DNA of 64,000 bases, taken from assembly GCF_014596935.1 (NCBI RefSeq), contig NZ_JACVXC010000005.1:184490-248489 (forward strand), read 5' to 3'. How positions within the stretch are numbered: position 1 is the stretch's first letter; every line of letters starts with the position of its first letter. A program made the translations under genes and the position numbers. The notes under the pieces were generated by a model that saw nothing but the letters and a program-made list of their open reading frames with translations, made no database searches and had not been told where the DNA came from. The stretch is from Aestuariibaculum suncheonense. GTDB taxonomy: Bacteria; Bacteroidota; Bacteroidia; Flavobacteriales; Flavobacteriaceae. Shown one piece after another: positions 42,167-51,658 of this stretch.

Positions 42167-44179
42167 ATGGCAGATATTATACAACTTTTACCCGATCATG
42201 TCGCAAATCAAATAGCTGCAGGAGAAGTTGTACAACGCCCCGCTTCTGTTGTAAAAGAGTTGTTAGAAAACGCCATTGATGCTGGTGCTACAACCATTAA
42301 ACTTATTATAAAAGACGCCGGAAAAACGCTTGTACAGGTTATAGACGATGGTAAAGGTATGAGTGCTACCGATGCTAGATTAAGTTTCGAGCGTCATGCG
42401 ACATCTAAGATTCGCAGTGCAGAAGATTTATTTCAGTTACATACAAAAGGGTTTCGTGGTGAAGCGCTGGCCAGTATTGCGGCCATTGCGCATGTCGAGT
42501 TACGAACCAGACAGGAAGATGATGATGTAGGAACCGGAATTCTTATAGAAGGCAGTAAAGTTGTCGCTCAGGATGTGGTGGTAACACCTCCGGGAACCTC
42601 AATATCGGTTAAGAATCTGTTTTTTAATATTCCGGCACGTCGAAACTTTTTAAGGTCGAACAACGTTGAATTACGCCATGTTTTAGATGAGTTCCATCGG
42701 GTGGCTTTGGCACATCCCGATATTAGTTTCGCTTTTTACAACAATGGAAGTGAAACATTTAATTTGCCTATTGGGAATTATAGGCAGCGTATCGTTAATA
42801 TTTTTGGTGCCCGAACCAATGAAAAATTAGTTCCGGTTGAAGAGGATACAGAGGTTTTAAAAGTGTCAGGCTTCGTTGGGAAACCAGAATTTGCCAAGAA
42901 GACACGTAACGAGCAGTATTTCTTCGTAAACGATCGTTTTATAAAAAGTGCTTACCTAAATCACGCGATTAATGCGGCTTTTGATGGCTTGTTAAGAAAT
43001 GGAACACATCCGAGTTATTTCTTAAAGTTAACACTCGATCCGCAGTCTATCGATATTAATATCCATCCGACAAAAACCGAGATTAAGTTTGATGACGAGC
43101 ATACCTTATATGCATTGTTACGTTCGGCGGTAAAGCACAGTTTGGGTCAGTTTAATATTGCACCGGTTTTAGATTTTGATCGTGATGCGAGTTTAGATAC
43201 GCCTTACGAGTTAGAGAAAAAGCCTGTAAAAACGCCAACTATTGAGGTTGATAGAGATTATAACCCGTTTAAAGAGGAAGTTAATTCTATTGTAAGAGCC
43301 ATTGCTCAAAAGAGTGATCAGGCTGTGTCTTGGGAAAGTCTTTCCAGAGATTTAGGTGTTGGAATTTCTGAAAAGGATATTTATAAAAAAGCAAATTCAG
43401 AGTTTATTCCATCACCGGAATCGGAATTAGGACATGTTTACCATGACGAGCAAGATGAAGAGGAAGAATATTATGAGGATGATGAAACTTACGTTGAGAC
43501 GAATCAGCATACAGAATTTGTAAGTCCTCAACAACAGCCACAAAGTTTTAATCAGGTTAAGTTTGAAGCCGAGGAGACAACCATATCAGCCTTCTCTGAA
43601 GAAAATAAAGTAGAGCAGAAGCAAACCACCTATCAGCTTCATAATAAATATATTGTGAGTACTATAAAATCTGGGATGCTACTAATAGACCAAAACAAAG
43701 CGCATCAACGTATCTTATACGAGAAGTTTTTACGTCAAATGACGGTAAGGAATGTGGTTAGTCAGCAGTTATTATTTCCGCTTCAGCTTCATTTTTCAAA
43801 TCAGGAAATGCAGGTTATTCGCGATTTAAAGAGTGATTTAGAGCATACCGGATTCATATTTGCAAAGATACAAGCTGGATTGGTGGAAATTACTGGTGTT
43901 CCGGTAAGTGTTCCTGAAAGTGAGGTGTCTATCATTTTAGAACAGTTGATCAGTGATGTGGAAAATGAAGTGCCGGATAGCAGCTTTAGCGCTACCGATT
44001 TAATGGCAAAATCTATGGCTAAGAGTTTAGCGATTAAAACAGGGCAAGCTTTAGAAAAAGAAGAACAAGAACACTTGGTAAATCAGCTGTTTGCCTGTAA
44101 AGAACCAAGTGTGTCACCAGCAAATCGCACCACCTTCATAACGATGAGTGTTGACGAGCTGGATAAAAAATTTATATAA
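42167..44179 (+). CDS. mutL: DNA mismatch repair protein MutL
   Basis: This 670-residue MutL has the GHKL ATPase domain with ELLENAIDAGATTIKLIIKD, VIDDGKGMSA, THTKGFRGEALASIAAIAHV-like KGFRGEALAS and LFFNIPARRNFL. Residues ~335-490 form an acidic, low-complexity linker (YHDEQDEEEEYYEDDET). The C-terminal dimerisation domain carries DQNKAHQRILYE (508-519) in place of the endonuclease motif DQHA(x)2E(x)4E, so the nicking site looks degenerate. No ACxxAVRAG-type third motif is seen (ACKEPSVSPANRTTF). It is followed 3 bases on by rhomboid genes. Confidence 0.94.
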   Translation: MADIIQLLPDHVANQIAAGEVVQRPASVVKELLENAIDAGATTIKLIIKDAGKTLVQVIDDGKGMSATDARLSFERHATSKIRSAEDLFQLHTKGFRGEALASIAAIAHVELRTRQEDDDVGTGILIEGSKVVAQDVVVTPPGTSISVKNLFFNIPARRNFLRSNNVELRHVLDEFHRVALAHPDISFAFYNNGSETFNLPIGNYRQRIVNIFGARTNEKLVPVEEDTEVLKVSGFVGKPEFAKKTRNEQYFFVNDRFIKSAYLNHAINAAFDGLLRNGTHPSYFLKLTLDPQSIDINIHPTKTEIKFDDEHTLYALLRSAVKHSLGQFNIAPVLDFDRDASLDTPYELEKKPVKTPTIEVDRDYNPFKEEVNSIVRAIAQKSDQAVSWESLSRDLGVGISEKDIYKKANSEFIPSPESELGHVYHDEQDEEEEYYEDDETYVETNQHTEFVSPQQQPQSFNQVKFEAEETTISAFSEENKVEQKQTTYQLHNKYIVSTIKSGMLLIDQNKAHQRILYEKFLRQMTVRNVVSQQLLFPLQLHFSNQEMQVIRDLKSDLEHTGFIFAKIQAGLVEITGVPVSVPESEVSIILEQLISDVENEVPDSSFSATDLMAKSMAKSLAIKTGQALEKEEQEHLVNQLFACKEPSVSPANRTTFITMSVDELDKKFI

Positions 44180-44182
44180 ACT

Positions 44183-44929
44183 ATGATGCGAATTTCTGAA
44201 ACAGTAAAACACCTAATCATTATTAATGTGATTATGTTTGTAGGAACATTAGCTATTGGAAATGGTATGTTTTATGACTGGTTTGCGCTATATTTTCCAA
44301 AGAATGAGATGTTTAAGCCATGGCAAATTGTAACGCATATGTTTATGCATGGTGGGATATCTCACATCTTGTTTAATATGTTTGCGCTTTGGATGTTTGG
44401 AACACCAGTGGAGCAGGTTTTGGGAAGTAAACGTTTTTTATTTATCTATTTTTCGGCAGGAATAGGAGCAGTTTTACTGCAATTAGGGTATTATTACGTT
44501 GAGTTTATTCCAAGTTTTAACGATTTAATAGCTTCAGGATTAACTTCCGATCAAATTACTCATATGTTATCGGAAAACAAAGTGTTGAGCGGAGTTTCCA
44601 ATCAGCAGTTAACCGATTTGCAGAATATTTTTCCGGTATATAAAGCCAGTATGGTAGGCGCTTCAGGCTGCATTATGGGGGTTTTGGCGGCTTTTGGTAT
44701 GATGAACCCAAATGCTGAATTGATGATGATTTTTTTACCAATTCCTATAAAAGCCAAGTATTTTATTCCCGGAATTATTATCTTAGATTTAGTATCAGGT
44801 ATTACAGGACAATCCTTTTTTAGTCCAAGTAACACGGCGTATATGGCGCACGTTGGTGGGGCTGTTATTGGCTTTATTATCATGTGGTACTGGAAAAAGA
44901 ATCAGTTTAACCAAAATCGTTGGTATTAA
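44183..44929 (+). CDS. Rhomboid-family intramembrane serine protease 1
   Basis: This 248-residue protein has six or so helices. Rhomboid signatures: WQIVTHMFMHGGISHILFNM in helix 2, GASG with the catalytic Ser in MVGASGCIMGVLAAFG, and the catalytic His in YMAHVGGAVIGFIIMW. A ~50-residue extramembrane segment (EFIPSFNDLIASGLTSDQIT...) is inserted between helices 3 and 4. The stop overlaps the ATG of the second rhomboid gene as TAATG. Substrate is unknown. Confidence 0.92.
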   Translation: MMRISETVKHLIIINVIMFVGTLAIGNGMFYDWFALYFPKNEMFKPWQIVTHMFMHGGISHILFNMFALWMFGTPVEQVLGSKRFLFIYFSAGIGAVLLQLGYYYVEFIPSFNDLIASGLTSDQITHMLSENKVLSGVSNQQLTDLQNIFPVYKASMVGASGCIMGVLAAFGMMNPNAELMMIFLPIPIKAKYFIPGIIILDLVSGITGQSFFSPSNTAYMAHVGGAVIGFIIMWYWKKNQFNQNRWY

Positions 44930-45774
44930 TGAGTAGTTTATTCGATGATTTAAAATATAAATTAGCGAGACTTAATGTCCTTGAAAAAATAATAGCCACA
45001 AATGTGGTTGTTTTTGTTATTGGCTTACTGCTTCGGTCTTATTTGGTGTGGTTTGAGTTACCGAGTAACTTCAACAGTTTTATCATCAGACCTTGGTCTA
45101 TTATTACGTATGCCTTTTTACATTACGATCCGTTACATATTTTATTTAATATGCTTTGGTTGTATTTTATCGGGCAGATGTTTTTAAACTTATTTAGCTC
45201 TAAAATGGCCATTAACATTTATTTTTTAGGGGCGATGAGTGGTGGAATGTTATTTCTTTTAGGCTATTCACTATTTCCAGGATTCTTCGGAACAAATTCA
45301 ACGTTAGTCGGCGCATCGGCAGCAGTTCGTGCTTTGTTGATTTTCATTTGTGCCTATATGCCTAATCAGGAAGTACGTTTTTTTACCTTTAATATCAAAT
45401 TGTGGTATATAGGTGTGGCGATTGTTATTTTGGATATTTTTGGATTATTCGGAATGAATGCTGGTGGAAATTTAGCACACCTTGGAGGTGCTTTATTAGG
45501 GTATTTTTATGCTAAACAATTGGTGAAAGGCAATGATATTGGCCGTGGATTTGAAAGTCTGGTGGGTATGTTTTCGAATATGAAACTTTCAAAAAAAGGA
45601 CCTTTAAAAACAGTTCATAAAAATAAAACTAAAGTAAGTGGGTATACTAAAGCCGATTTTAATGAGTTTAATACACAAAAGAAAATTGATGTTATTCTCG
45701 ATAAAATAAGTAAAAGTGGTTACGATAGTCTTACAGCCGAAGAAAAGGAGTTTTTATTTAGAGCAGGTAAATAA
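44929..45774 (+). CDS. Rhomboid-family intramembrane serine protease 2
   Basis: The protein is 281 residues from the ATG at 44929 (a TTG at 44920 is rejected). Rhomboid elements: WSIITYAFLHYDPLHILFNM, LVGASAAVRALLIFICAYMP (catalytic Ser in GASA), and NLAHLGGALLGYFYAK (catalytic His). The C-terminal cytoplasmic tail of ~75 residues is basic, ending KKIDVILDKISKSGYDSLTA followed by EEKEFLFRAGK, a short helical motif of the type seen at the end of some Bacteroidota rhomboids. It is translationally coupled to rhomboid 1. Confidence 0.92.
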   Translation: MSSLFDDLKYKLARLNVLEKIIATNVVVFVIGLLLRSYLVWFELPSNFNSFIIRPWSIITYAFLHYDPLHILFNMLWLYFIGQMFLNLFSSKMAINIYFLGAMSGGMLFLLGYSLFPGFFGTNSTLVGASAAVRALLIFICAYMPNQEVRFFTFNIKLWYIGVAIVILDIFGLFGMNAGGNLAHLGGALLGYFYAKQLVKGNDIGRGFESLVGMFSNMKLSKKGPLKTVHKNKTKVSGYTKADFNEFNTQKKIDVILDKISKSGYDSLTAEEKEFLFRAGK

Positions 45775-45804
45775 GGTATCTGTTTATAAGACGTTATTAA
45801 ACCC

Positions 45805-46836
45805 ATGAAAAACCTTAGCGCTATTAACAAGCTTATTTATCTAATTAATGCGGTCATAGCGTTAGTGCTTTTGTTTTCTTATGCTTTACCTTTTTTACCT
45901 CCCAGGACATTTGCGGTATTATCGGTGCTTAATTTAGGAGTGCCTTTCCTGATTGTTGTTAACGTTTTATTTTTCTTATATTGGTTGATTCGGGTGAAAA
46001 AACAGCTGCTCTTATCGCTTGTTGTTTTGGTTGTTGGGTATTTTTGTTTTGGATCCTTATATAAATTTTCGACATCAAAAAAGGTTGAAGATCCGAAAAA
46101 TTTTAAAGTAATGAATTACAACGTGAGGTTGTTTAATTTATTCGATTGGATTCCTGAAACCGATATCGACACAAAAATGATTGATTTTGTAAAGAAAGAA
46201 GCACCAGCTATTTTGTGTATTCAAGATTACCACCCTCGTAAAAATAACGATTTGTCGTTTTTTAAATACAAGTACGAACACCTCTCAGGAAAAAAAATAA
46301 AACATGGTCAGGCTATTTTTTCGCAATATCCTATTATCAATTCAGGGTCGGTAGAATTTCCTAATACATCGAACAATGCTATTTATGCAGATGTTGTTAA
46401 AGGAAAAGATACCTTGAGAATTTATAATGTACATTTAGAATCGTTGCGTATTGAAACCAAACTAGAAAGCTTAAAGAATGAAGATTCAGAGCGATTGATT
46501 AATCGTATAGGGTCAACATTTAAAAAGCAGCAATCACAAACCGAAATGCTTTTGAATCACAAAGCAAAGTGCCATTATAAAATGATTATTTGTGGAGACT
46601 TTAATAATACGGCGTATTCGTATGTGTATCGAAAAATGAAAGGCGATTTAACTGATACTTTTGAAGCGGCAGGTAATGGCTTTGGCCGTACCTACGATTT
46701 TCAGTTTTTTCCGGTGCGCATCGATTATATTTTCTCTGATGAAGCCTTTGCTGTTAACGGATTCAAGTCGTATAATGAACATTATTCAGATCATTATCCC
46801 ATCATGGCTACACTGGCTTTAAAGCAAAAGGAATAG
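45805..46836 (+). CDS. Endonuclease/exonuclease/phosphatase family protein
   Basis: This 343-residue protein has about three N-terminal membrane helices (residues ~10-90; e.g. LIYLINAVIALVLLFSYALP) followed by an EEP-fold catalytic domain: FKVMNYNVRLFNLFDWI, ILCIQDYHPRK, YNVHLESLRIE, MIICGDFNNTAYS and the end SDHYPIMATLAL. The Asp-His pairs are those of the metal-dependent phosphodiesterase fold. Substrate is unknown. The gene follows the rhomboids on the same strand after 30 bases and meets the DUF6122 gene end to end. Confidence 0.88.
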   Translation: MKNLSAINKLIYLINAVIALVLLFSYALPFLPPRTFAVLSVLNLGVPFLIVVNVLFFLYWLIRVKKQLLLSLVVLVVGYFCFGSLYKFSTSKKVEDPKNFKVMNYNVRLFNLFDWIPETDIDTKMIDFVKKEAPAILCIQDYHPRKNNDLSFFKYKYEHLSGKKIKHGQAIFSQYPIINSGSVEFPNTSNNAIYADVVKGKDTLRIYNVHLESLRIETKLESLKNEDSERLINRIGSTFKKQQSQTEMLLNHKAKCHYKMIICGDFNNTAYSYVYRKMKGDLTDTFEAAGNGFGRTYDFQFFPVRIDYIFSDEAFAVNGFKSYNEHYSDHYPIMATLALKQKE

Positions 46837-47145
46837 TTACATAAACGAACAGTCGATGACATCGGCTATAATGTGAATCACCAAGCCTAAGCCAATCAAT
46901 CTCGTTTTCTTCGGAATTAATAACAGGACATAAACTCCAATCGCGTAATAACTGTGCAGGGGATGAAAGTTGATGCTGCATCGATTCGGACTAAACATAG
47001 GTGTGGCTAATAGATGGTCGATATCAATTAAAAATCCTGCTAACATGATGCTATAAGCCATCATCACCTGTGGTTTATACCAGATTAACGCTACGATGAG
47101 AGGTAAAAACACATGGCAGCCGTAATGCGCAATAAACTGAACCAT
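46837..47145 (-). CDS. DUF6122 family membrane protein
   Basis: This 102-residue small membrane protein starts MVQFIAHYGCHVFLPLIVAL and contains MLAGFLIDIDHLLATPMFSP and NFHPLHSYYAIGVYVLLLIP, with several His-Asp residues in helices, as in DUF6122 proteins. These resemble membrane metal-dependent hydrolases (YdjM-like), though the activity is unproven. Its start overlaps the WbqC stop by one base. Confidence 0.8.
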   Translation of the reverse strand: MVQFIAHYGCHVFLPLIVALIWYKPQVMMAYSIMLAGFLIDIDHLLATPMFSPNRCSINFHPLHSYYAIGVYVLLLIPKKTRLIGLGLVIHIIADVIDCSFM

Positions 47146-47771
47146 TACAGAGGTGCTAAAGTTTGGTTTTCTAAATAAGTCAAGGCATTCGGGCCTTCGT
47201 TAAAGAGTAAATCCAGAATACTCAGGTTGGGTATGAATCCATGTTTATCATCAAATACCTGCGTGTAGGGTTCAAAAAGTTGTTCCAGTTCTTTTTTAGC
47301 GTGAACTAAATAGCGATAATCGGTAGTATGCTCATTAACTTCTTTTTGAAAGACTTCCGTTTTAACAGGGGCGATATCCAGTTGTAAACAATCACAGATG
47401 ACTTCAAAACAGTTCAGGTTAAAATCTAAAATATAATCTGCTTTAGTTTCAAATAAAGGTTTCAGTTCATCTTCGTAATATTCAAAGAACGGTGATGTTC
47501 TATAGGCCGATATTAAAGATTTCCAATGATTACTTTGCCAGTTGTCTTCATTGAAAATCCTTACATCTTTATATTTTTGTCTGTTTTTCTGTGTGTGAAT
47601 TACAGGAATATTTAAGGTTTGCTTACCATTAGCGCCGTAAATATAAGCCCGGTTTCTATAGGTTTGTTTTAAGAAATTATCATCAACTTCTAAAGTTACG
47701 TCATCCGCGTTCGCAATAGCAACAAACTGTGCTATACTTGGGAAATAAGTCGGGTGAATGATAATATTCAT
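47145..47771 (-). CDS. WbqC family protein
   Basis: This 208-residue protein is of the WbqC-like family, found in O-antigen loci but also as a stand-alone gene. Motifs: IHPTYFPSIAQFVAIANADD near the start, KQTYRNRAYIYGANGKQTLN, and NWQSNHWKSLISAYRTSPFF. Family members are thought to act in glycan modification, but no reaction is proven. The Bacteroidota version is often found beside lepB, as here (17 bases downstream of it). Confidence 0.88.
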   Translation of the reverse strand: MNIIIHPTYFPSIAQFVAIANADDVTLEVDDNFLKQTYRNRAYIYGANGKQTLNIPVIHTQKNRQKYKDVRIFNEDNWQSNHWKSLISAYRTSPFFEYYEDELKPLFETKADYILDFNLNCFEVICDCLQLDIAPVKTEVFQKEVNEHTTDYRYLVHAKKELEQLFEPYTQVFDDKHGFIPNLSILDLLFNEGPNALTYLENQTLAPL

Positions 47772-47788
47772 TTTAAAAAATAAGCCAA

Positions 47789-49369
47789 TTAAGCATTTGC
47801 TTTTTTACGAGCTCTCCATTTGCTGAATACATAATAACCAGCTAATAAAATCAGGAAGGGAATTAGGAACGATGTCGCTTTTCCTTTACCACTAACGGTC
47901 GTAAAGAAACGATCCCAACGAGGCGATTTGCCATCCCAGCTCATCCAAATAAATACTGGTTTTCCAACCACGTGATCGAAAGGTACAAAGCCCCAAAATC
48001 GAGAATCGATAGAGTTGTGGCGGTTATCACCCATCATCCAGTAATAGTTTTGTTTAAAGGTATACGAGGTAGTTGCTTCACCATTAATCAAAATCTGGTT
48101 GCCTTTAACTGAAACATTGTTGCCTTCGTATTCGCTAATGGCGCGTTTGTAAAGCGGTAAATTTTCGATATTAAGTGCAATGCTTTTTCCTTGTTCAGGA
48201 ATGACAATCGGTCCGAAGTTATCAACATTCCAGTTGTAATTTGGATCGTGGGGGAAAATAGAAGCATCACGTTCGCCTTTAGGTTTTTTGTTCGGTGTGA
48301 TACTAACCACATTAGGATTGTCTTTAAACTTAGCTAACGCTTCATCTGAAATAGCGGAGAAGTAATAGGTATTTTGATTGTTCATAATACCAAAGCCATC
48401 CGTAATGTCGTAGCGATCTTTTAATACTTTAGGGTTAAACTGTGTGCTTTTTGGTTGTACTAAATAACTAAACTGTAAATGTGCACGGTCCGGTAATACA
48501 TTTTGTACTCCATTGATAAACACATAACCATCACGAATTTCTAAAGTATCACCAGCAATACCGACACAACGTTTTACCAGATTGGTTTTTTTGTCAATAG
48601 GTTTGTAATAGTTTCTATCCGGATGGAAGTTATTCATATCCAATAGTGTATCAGCTGGTTGGTTGAATACGACAATATCATTTCGCTCAATATCCTCAAA
48701 ACCAGGAATACGTAAATATGGTAACTGTAACTTATTTACTAAAGAGGTTTTTCTGTCTTCGTAATGGTCATCAAAAAGGTATGATTTTTTGTTAAGTCCT
48801 GGAATGGTATCGTGAACCATTGGAGCTCCAACCGTTGTCATTGGTATTCTTGCTCCATAGTGAAACTTACTTACAAACAGGAAATCACCTACCAATAATG
48901 ATTTTTCTAGCGATGATGACGGAATGGTAAAAGGTTGAATAAAATAAGTATGAACAATAGTTGCCGCAACGATAGCAAATAATATAGAACTTACCCAATC
49001 GCCAACATCTGTAGTTGGCTTTAAACTGCGGTCTTTTATGTGTTCTTCGTTAGTCGCATAGTTCAGGTAATAGTTGTAAAACCCTAAAGTAATAACAGCT
49101 AACAGGGTATCTGTTCTTGAGTTTTTACCAAAACTTCTGGCAGTTTCAACCCAAACTACCGGAAACATAATCAGGTTAACAATAGGCAAAAATAATAAGA
49201 TGGTCCACCACCAAGGGCGGTTAATAATGTGCATTAACCCTATGGCGTTATACACTGGTACAAAGGCTTTCCAGGCTTGTCTGCCTGCTTTAATATAAAG
49301 TTTCCAAGTTCCTAAACCGTGAATCACCTGAATAATCAAGATGAAAATAAACCATTGCATTAATGTCAT
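47789..49369 (-). CDS. lepB: Signal peptidase I with N-terminal DUF5684-like membrane domain
   Basis: This 526-residue enzyme cleaves signal peptides after export. The first ~105 residues (GTWKLYIKAGRQAWKAFVPV, WWWTILLFLPIVNLIMFPVV) form three helices like a DUF5684 module. The S26 peptidase domain follows: the Ser nucleophile in FTIPSSSLEKSLLVGD (S153) and the general-base Lys266 in NLVKRCVGIAGDTLEI. Then comes YYWMMGDNRHNSIDSRFWGF (boxes D and E). Insertions around residues 285-400 make it much longer than E. coli LepB. dapB lies upstream. Confidence 0.93.
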   Translation of the reverse strand: MTLMQWFIFILIIQVIHGLGTWKLYIKAGRQAWKAFVPVYNAIGLMHIINRPWWWTILLFLPIVNLIMFPVVWVETARSFGKNSRTDTLLAVITLGFYNYYLNYATNEEHIKDRSLKPTTDVGDWVSSILFAIVAATIVHTYFIQPFTIPSSSLEKSLLVGDFLFVSKFHYGARIPMTTVGAPMVHDTIPGLNKKSYLFDDHYEDRKTSLVNKLQLPYLRIPGFEDIERNDIVVFNQPADTLLDMNNFHPDRNYYKPIDKKTNLVKRCVGIAGDTLEIRDGYVFINGVQNVLPDRAHLQFSYLVQPKSTQFNPKVLKDRYDITDGFGIMNNQNTYYFSAISDEALAKFKDNPNVVSITPNKKPKGERDASIFPHDPNYNWNVDNFGPIVIPEQGKSIALNIENLPLYKRAISEYEGNNVSVKGNQILINGEATTSYTFKQNYYWMMGDNRHNSIDSRFWGFVPFDHVVGKPVFIWMSWDGKSPRWDRFFTTVSGKGKATSFLIPFLILLAGYYVFSKWRARKKANA

Positions 49370-49436
49370 ACCTATGTTGTTTTGTTTGTGTCGTTAGTGT
49401 TTAAACTTACTTCATTTGTTACTTCAAATACAGGTG

Positions 49437-50141
49437 TTAACCAATATTTAACACATCATTCATGTTGAAAATGCCTTTTTTACCAATAATCCACTCAGCT
49501 GCAATCACAGCGCCTAAGGCAAATCCTTGACGGTTGTGTGCTGTGTGTTCAATAGTGATGGTGTCGACTTCACTTTCGTAATTAATAGTGTGTGTGCCAG
49601 GAACATCTTCAATACGTTTTGCAACAATTGGAAGGCTTTTTTCAGCAGCTTCATCTAATTTCCAGTTGTCGTAACCGCTGTGGTTTTCAATAATACCTTC
49701 GGCTAAAGTAATAGCGGTACCACTTGGCGCATCTAATTTTTGTGTATGATGAATTTCTTCCATAGTCACATTATATTGCTTAAGTGTATTCATCATTTTA
49801 GCCAATATTTTGTTTAGCTCAAAAAAGATGTTAACACCTAAACTAAAGTTAGATGCATAAATGAAAGCACCTTGTTTTTCTTCACATAAAGCCACAGCTT
49901 TATTGTAATCCTGCAACCATCCTGTAGTTCCTGAAATAACAGGAACACCGTTATTTAAACAGTTAGAGATATTGTTAAAAGCCACTGTTGGGATACTAAA
50001 ATCGATGGCAACATCGGCTTGAGTAATATCGTAAGCATCGTCATTCTTGTCTACTTTTAAAACAATTTCATGTCCGCGTTTAATAGCAATTTGTTCGATG
50101 GTTTTCCCCATTTTTCCGTAACCAAGTAAAGCTATTTTCAT
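49437..50141 (-). CDS. dapB: 4-hydroxy-tetrahydrodipicolinate reductase
   Basis: The protein is 234 residues from the ATG at 50141; an upstream TTG at 50147 is rejected because ATG gives MKIALLGYGKMGKTIEQIAI, the NAD(P)-binding start. It reduces the dihydrodipicolinate precursor in lysine and diaminopimelate biosynthesis. Motifs: ASNFSLGVNIFFEL, EEIHHTQKLDAPSGTAITLA with the catalytic HH and K, and GFALGAVIAAEWIIGKKGIF. Length is slightly short for DapB but usual for Bacteroidota. It starts 2 bases after the DUF5683 gene stop. Confidence 0.95.
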   Translation of the reverse strand: MKIALLGYGKMGKTIEQIAIKRGHEIVLKVDKNDDAYDITQADVAIDFSIPTVAFNNISNCLNNGVPVISGTTGWLQDYNKAVALCEEKQGAFIYASNFSLGVNIFFELNKILAKMMNTLKQYNVTMEEIHHTQKLDAPSGTAITLAEGIIENHSGYDNWKLDEAAEKSLPIVAKRIEDVPGTHTINYESEVDTITIEHTAHNRQGFALGAVIAAEWIIGKKGIFNMNDVLNIG

Positions 50142-50143
50142 AA

Positions 50144-50758
50144 TCAAAATTTAAAATTAAATGTTAGGCCGAGATTGCTTGTTGCATCGATCTCGTTAAA
50201 TCTGTAATGTGGCGCTAATGATAAGTTTTCATCAATGTTATACTGCATAAGGTGTGCATCAACATTAGCATCAATAATATTCAGGGCATAAATGCCCAGT
50301 GTCACTAAAAGTGAAATCTCTTTGTTTTTTCTGTAGAATTTTTGTCCGCGTTCCAACCCTTCCGTGGTAACACGAGGTGTATTTAATTTGTTGCCTTCCG
50401 AATCAAAATAAAATTCATCATTTTCAAATCCGGCTAAACGGCTTTTATAGGCATCGCGATAACGGTTATATTCTTTGTTATTGTTAATGTAGAAATACAC
50501 ACCGGTACCCAAACCAGCATAAACCAAAGGAATTTTCCAAAAGCGTTTATTGTAGGCCTGACCTAAACCTGGCAGCACAGCAGAGTAAAAAGCTGCTTTA
50601 GCGGGCGATAACGGATTAAATTCCTGAGGCAATTGTACAAGGGTATCAACAACCACTTCTTTCGGAAGTTCTGGTTTTTTGTTGTTTTTTTCTTGCGCTG
50701 ATACACACAAACCAAACAAAAGCGCTAATGCGCTTGTTATTAAAAGTTTATTTGGCAC
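50144..50758 (-). CDS. DUF5683 secreted or membrane protein
   Basis: This 204-residue protein has a signal peptide (LLITSALALLFGLCVSAQEK) and a DUF5683 region: LSPAKAAFYSAVLPGLGQAY, NKRFWKIPLVYAGLGTGVYF and LLVTLGIYALNIIDANVDAH. Two hydrophobic stretches suggest membrane association. Function is unknown. Its start overlaps the parB end by 11 bases and dapB follows. Confidence 0.82.
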   Translation of the reverse strand: MPNKLLITSALALLFGLCVSAQEKNNKKPELPKEVVVDTLVQLPQEFNPLSPAKAAFYSAVLPGLGQAYNKRFWKIPLVYAGLGTGVYFYINNNKEYNRYRDAYKSRLAGFENDEFYFDSEGNKLNTPRVTTEGLERGQKFYRKNKEISLLVTLGIYALNIIDANVDAHLMQYNIDENLSLAPHYRFNEIDATSNLGLTFNFKF

Positions 50759-51656
50759 CCTTTACTAATTTTGTTATTCGATTGAAATCTTCTTCTGAAT
50801 GAAACGGAATGGTAATTTTACCTTTACCGTTTTTAGATACTTTAACGTCAATTTTATGACCAAAGTATTCAGAAAAAGCGCCAATGCCATCTTTTATGTA
50901 GGTAGGTACAGTTTCGGTTTGTTTTTTTGGAGTTGGTTCGACAGTTTTGGTTTCGCCGTAAGTTCTAACCAGTTCCTCTGTATTTCTTACCGAAAGCTGA
51001 TTAGATAGAATTTTTTCGTAAATATCCAGCTGGGCACTTTGGTCTTCAACAGTAATTAAAGCACGACCGTGTCCCATAGAAATGAATCCGTCGCGCATCC
51101 CGGTTTGAATAATCGGGTCTAGTTTTAAAAGACGCAGGTAGTTCGCAATGGTTGAACGTTTTTTACCCACGCGCTCACTCATTTGTTCCTGAGTTAGATT
51201 GATTTCGTCAATTAAACGTTGGTATGATAAGGCAATCTCGATAGGGTCTAAGTCCTGACGTTGAATATTTTCAACTAAGGCCATTTCTAACGATTCCTGA
51301 TCGTTTGCAATTCTAATGTATGCCGGAATGGTTTCTAATCCAATTAGTTTAGAAGCTCTGTAACGACGCTCTCCTGAAACCAACTGGTATTGGTTAAACC
51401 CTAACTTTCTAACCGTGATAGGCTGAATAATACCTAATTCTTTTACTGAAGACGCTAACTCGCGCAGTGATTCTTCACTAAAGTTGGTACGTGGTTGAAA
51501 CGGGTTAACTTCAATAAAATCGATGTCTAATTCAACAATGTTTCCAATCACTTTATCTGCACCCTTGTCCTGTACCGATTGTATATCGTTATCAGGGTCT
51601 TTTAAAAGTGCCGATAATCCTCTTCCTAAAGCTTGCTTTTTTGTTGCCTTAGCCAT
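50748..51656 (-). CDS. parB: Chromosome partitioning protein ParB
   Basis: This 302-residue DNA-binding CTPase of the ParB/Noc family has the N-terminal ParB domain (IEVNPFQPRTNFSEESLREL, LVSGERRYRASKLIGLETIP, where GERRYRA is the CTP-binding box). The central helix-turn-helix region is LTQEQMSERVGKKRSTIANY, and a C-terminal dimerisation region follows a linker rich in Thr, Pro and Lys. It starts 2 bases after parA, so it is co-transcribed with it. No parS-like palindrome was found in the window. Confidence 0.95.
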   Translation of the reverse strand: MAKATKKQALGRGLSALLKDPDNDIQSVQDKGADKVIGNIVELDIDFIEVNPFQPRTNFSEESLRELASSVKELGIIQPITVRKLGFNQYQLVSGERRYRASKLIGLETIPAYIRIANDQESLEMALVENIQRQDLDPIEIALSYQRLIDEINLTQEQMSERVGKKRSTIANYLRLLKLDPIIQTGMRDGFISMGHGRALITVEDQSAQLDIYEKILSNQLSVRNTEELVRTYGETKTVEPTPKKQTETVPTYIKDGIGAFSEYFGHKIDVKVSKNGKGKITIPFHSEEDFNRITKLVKGAK

Positions 51657-51658
51657 AT

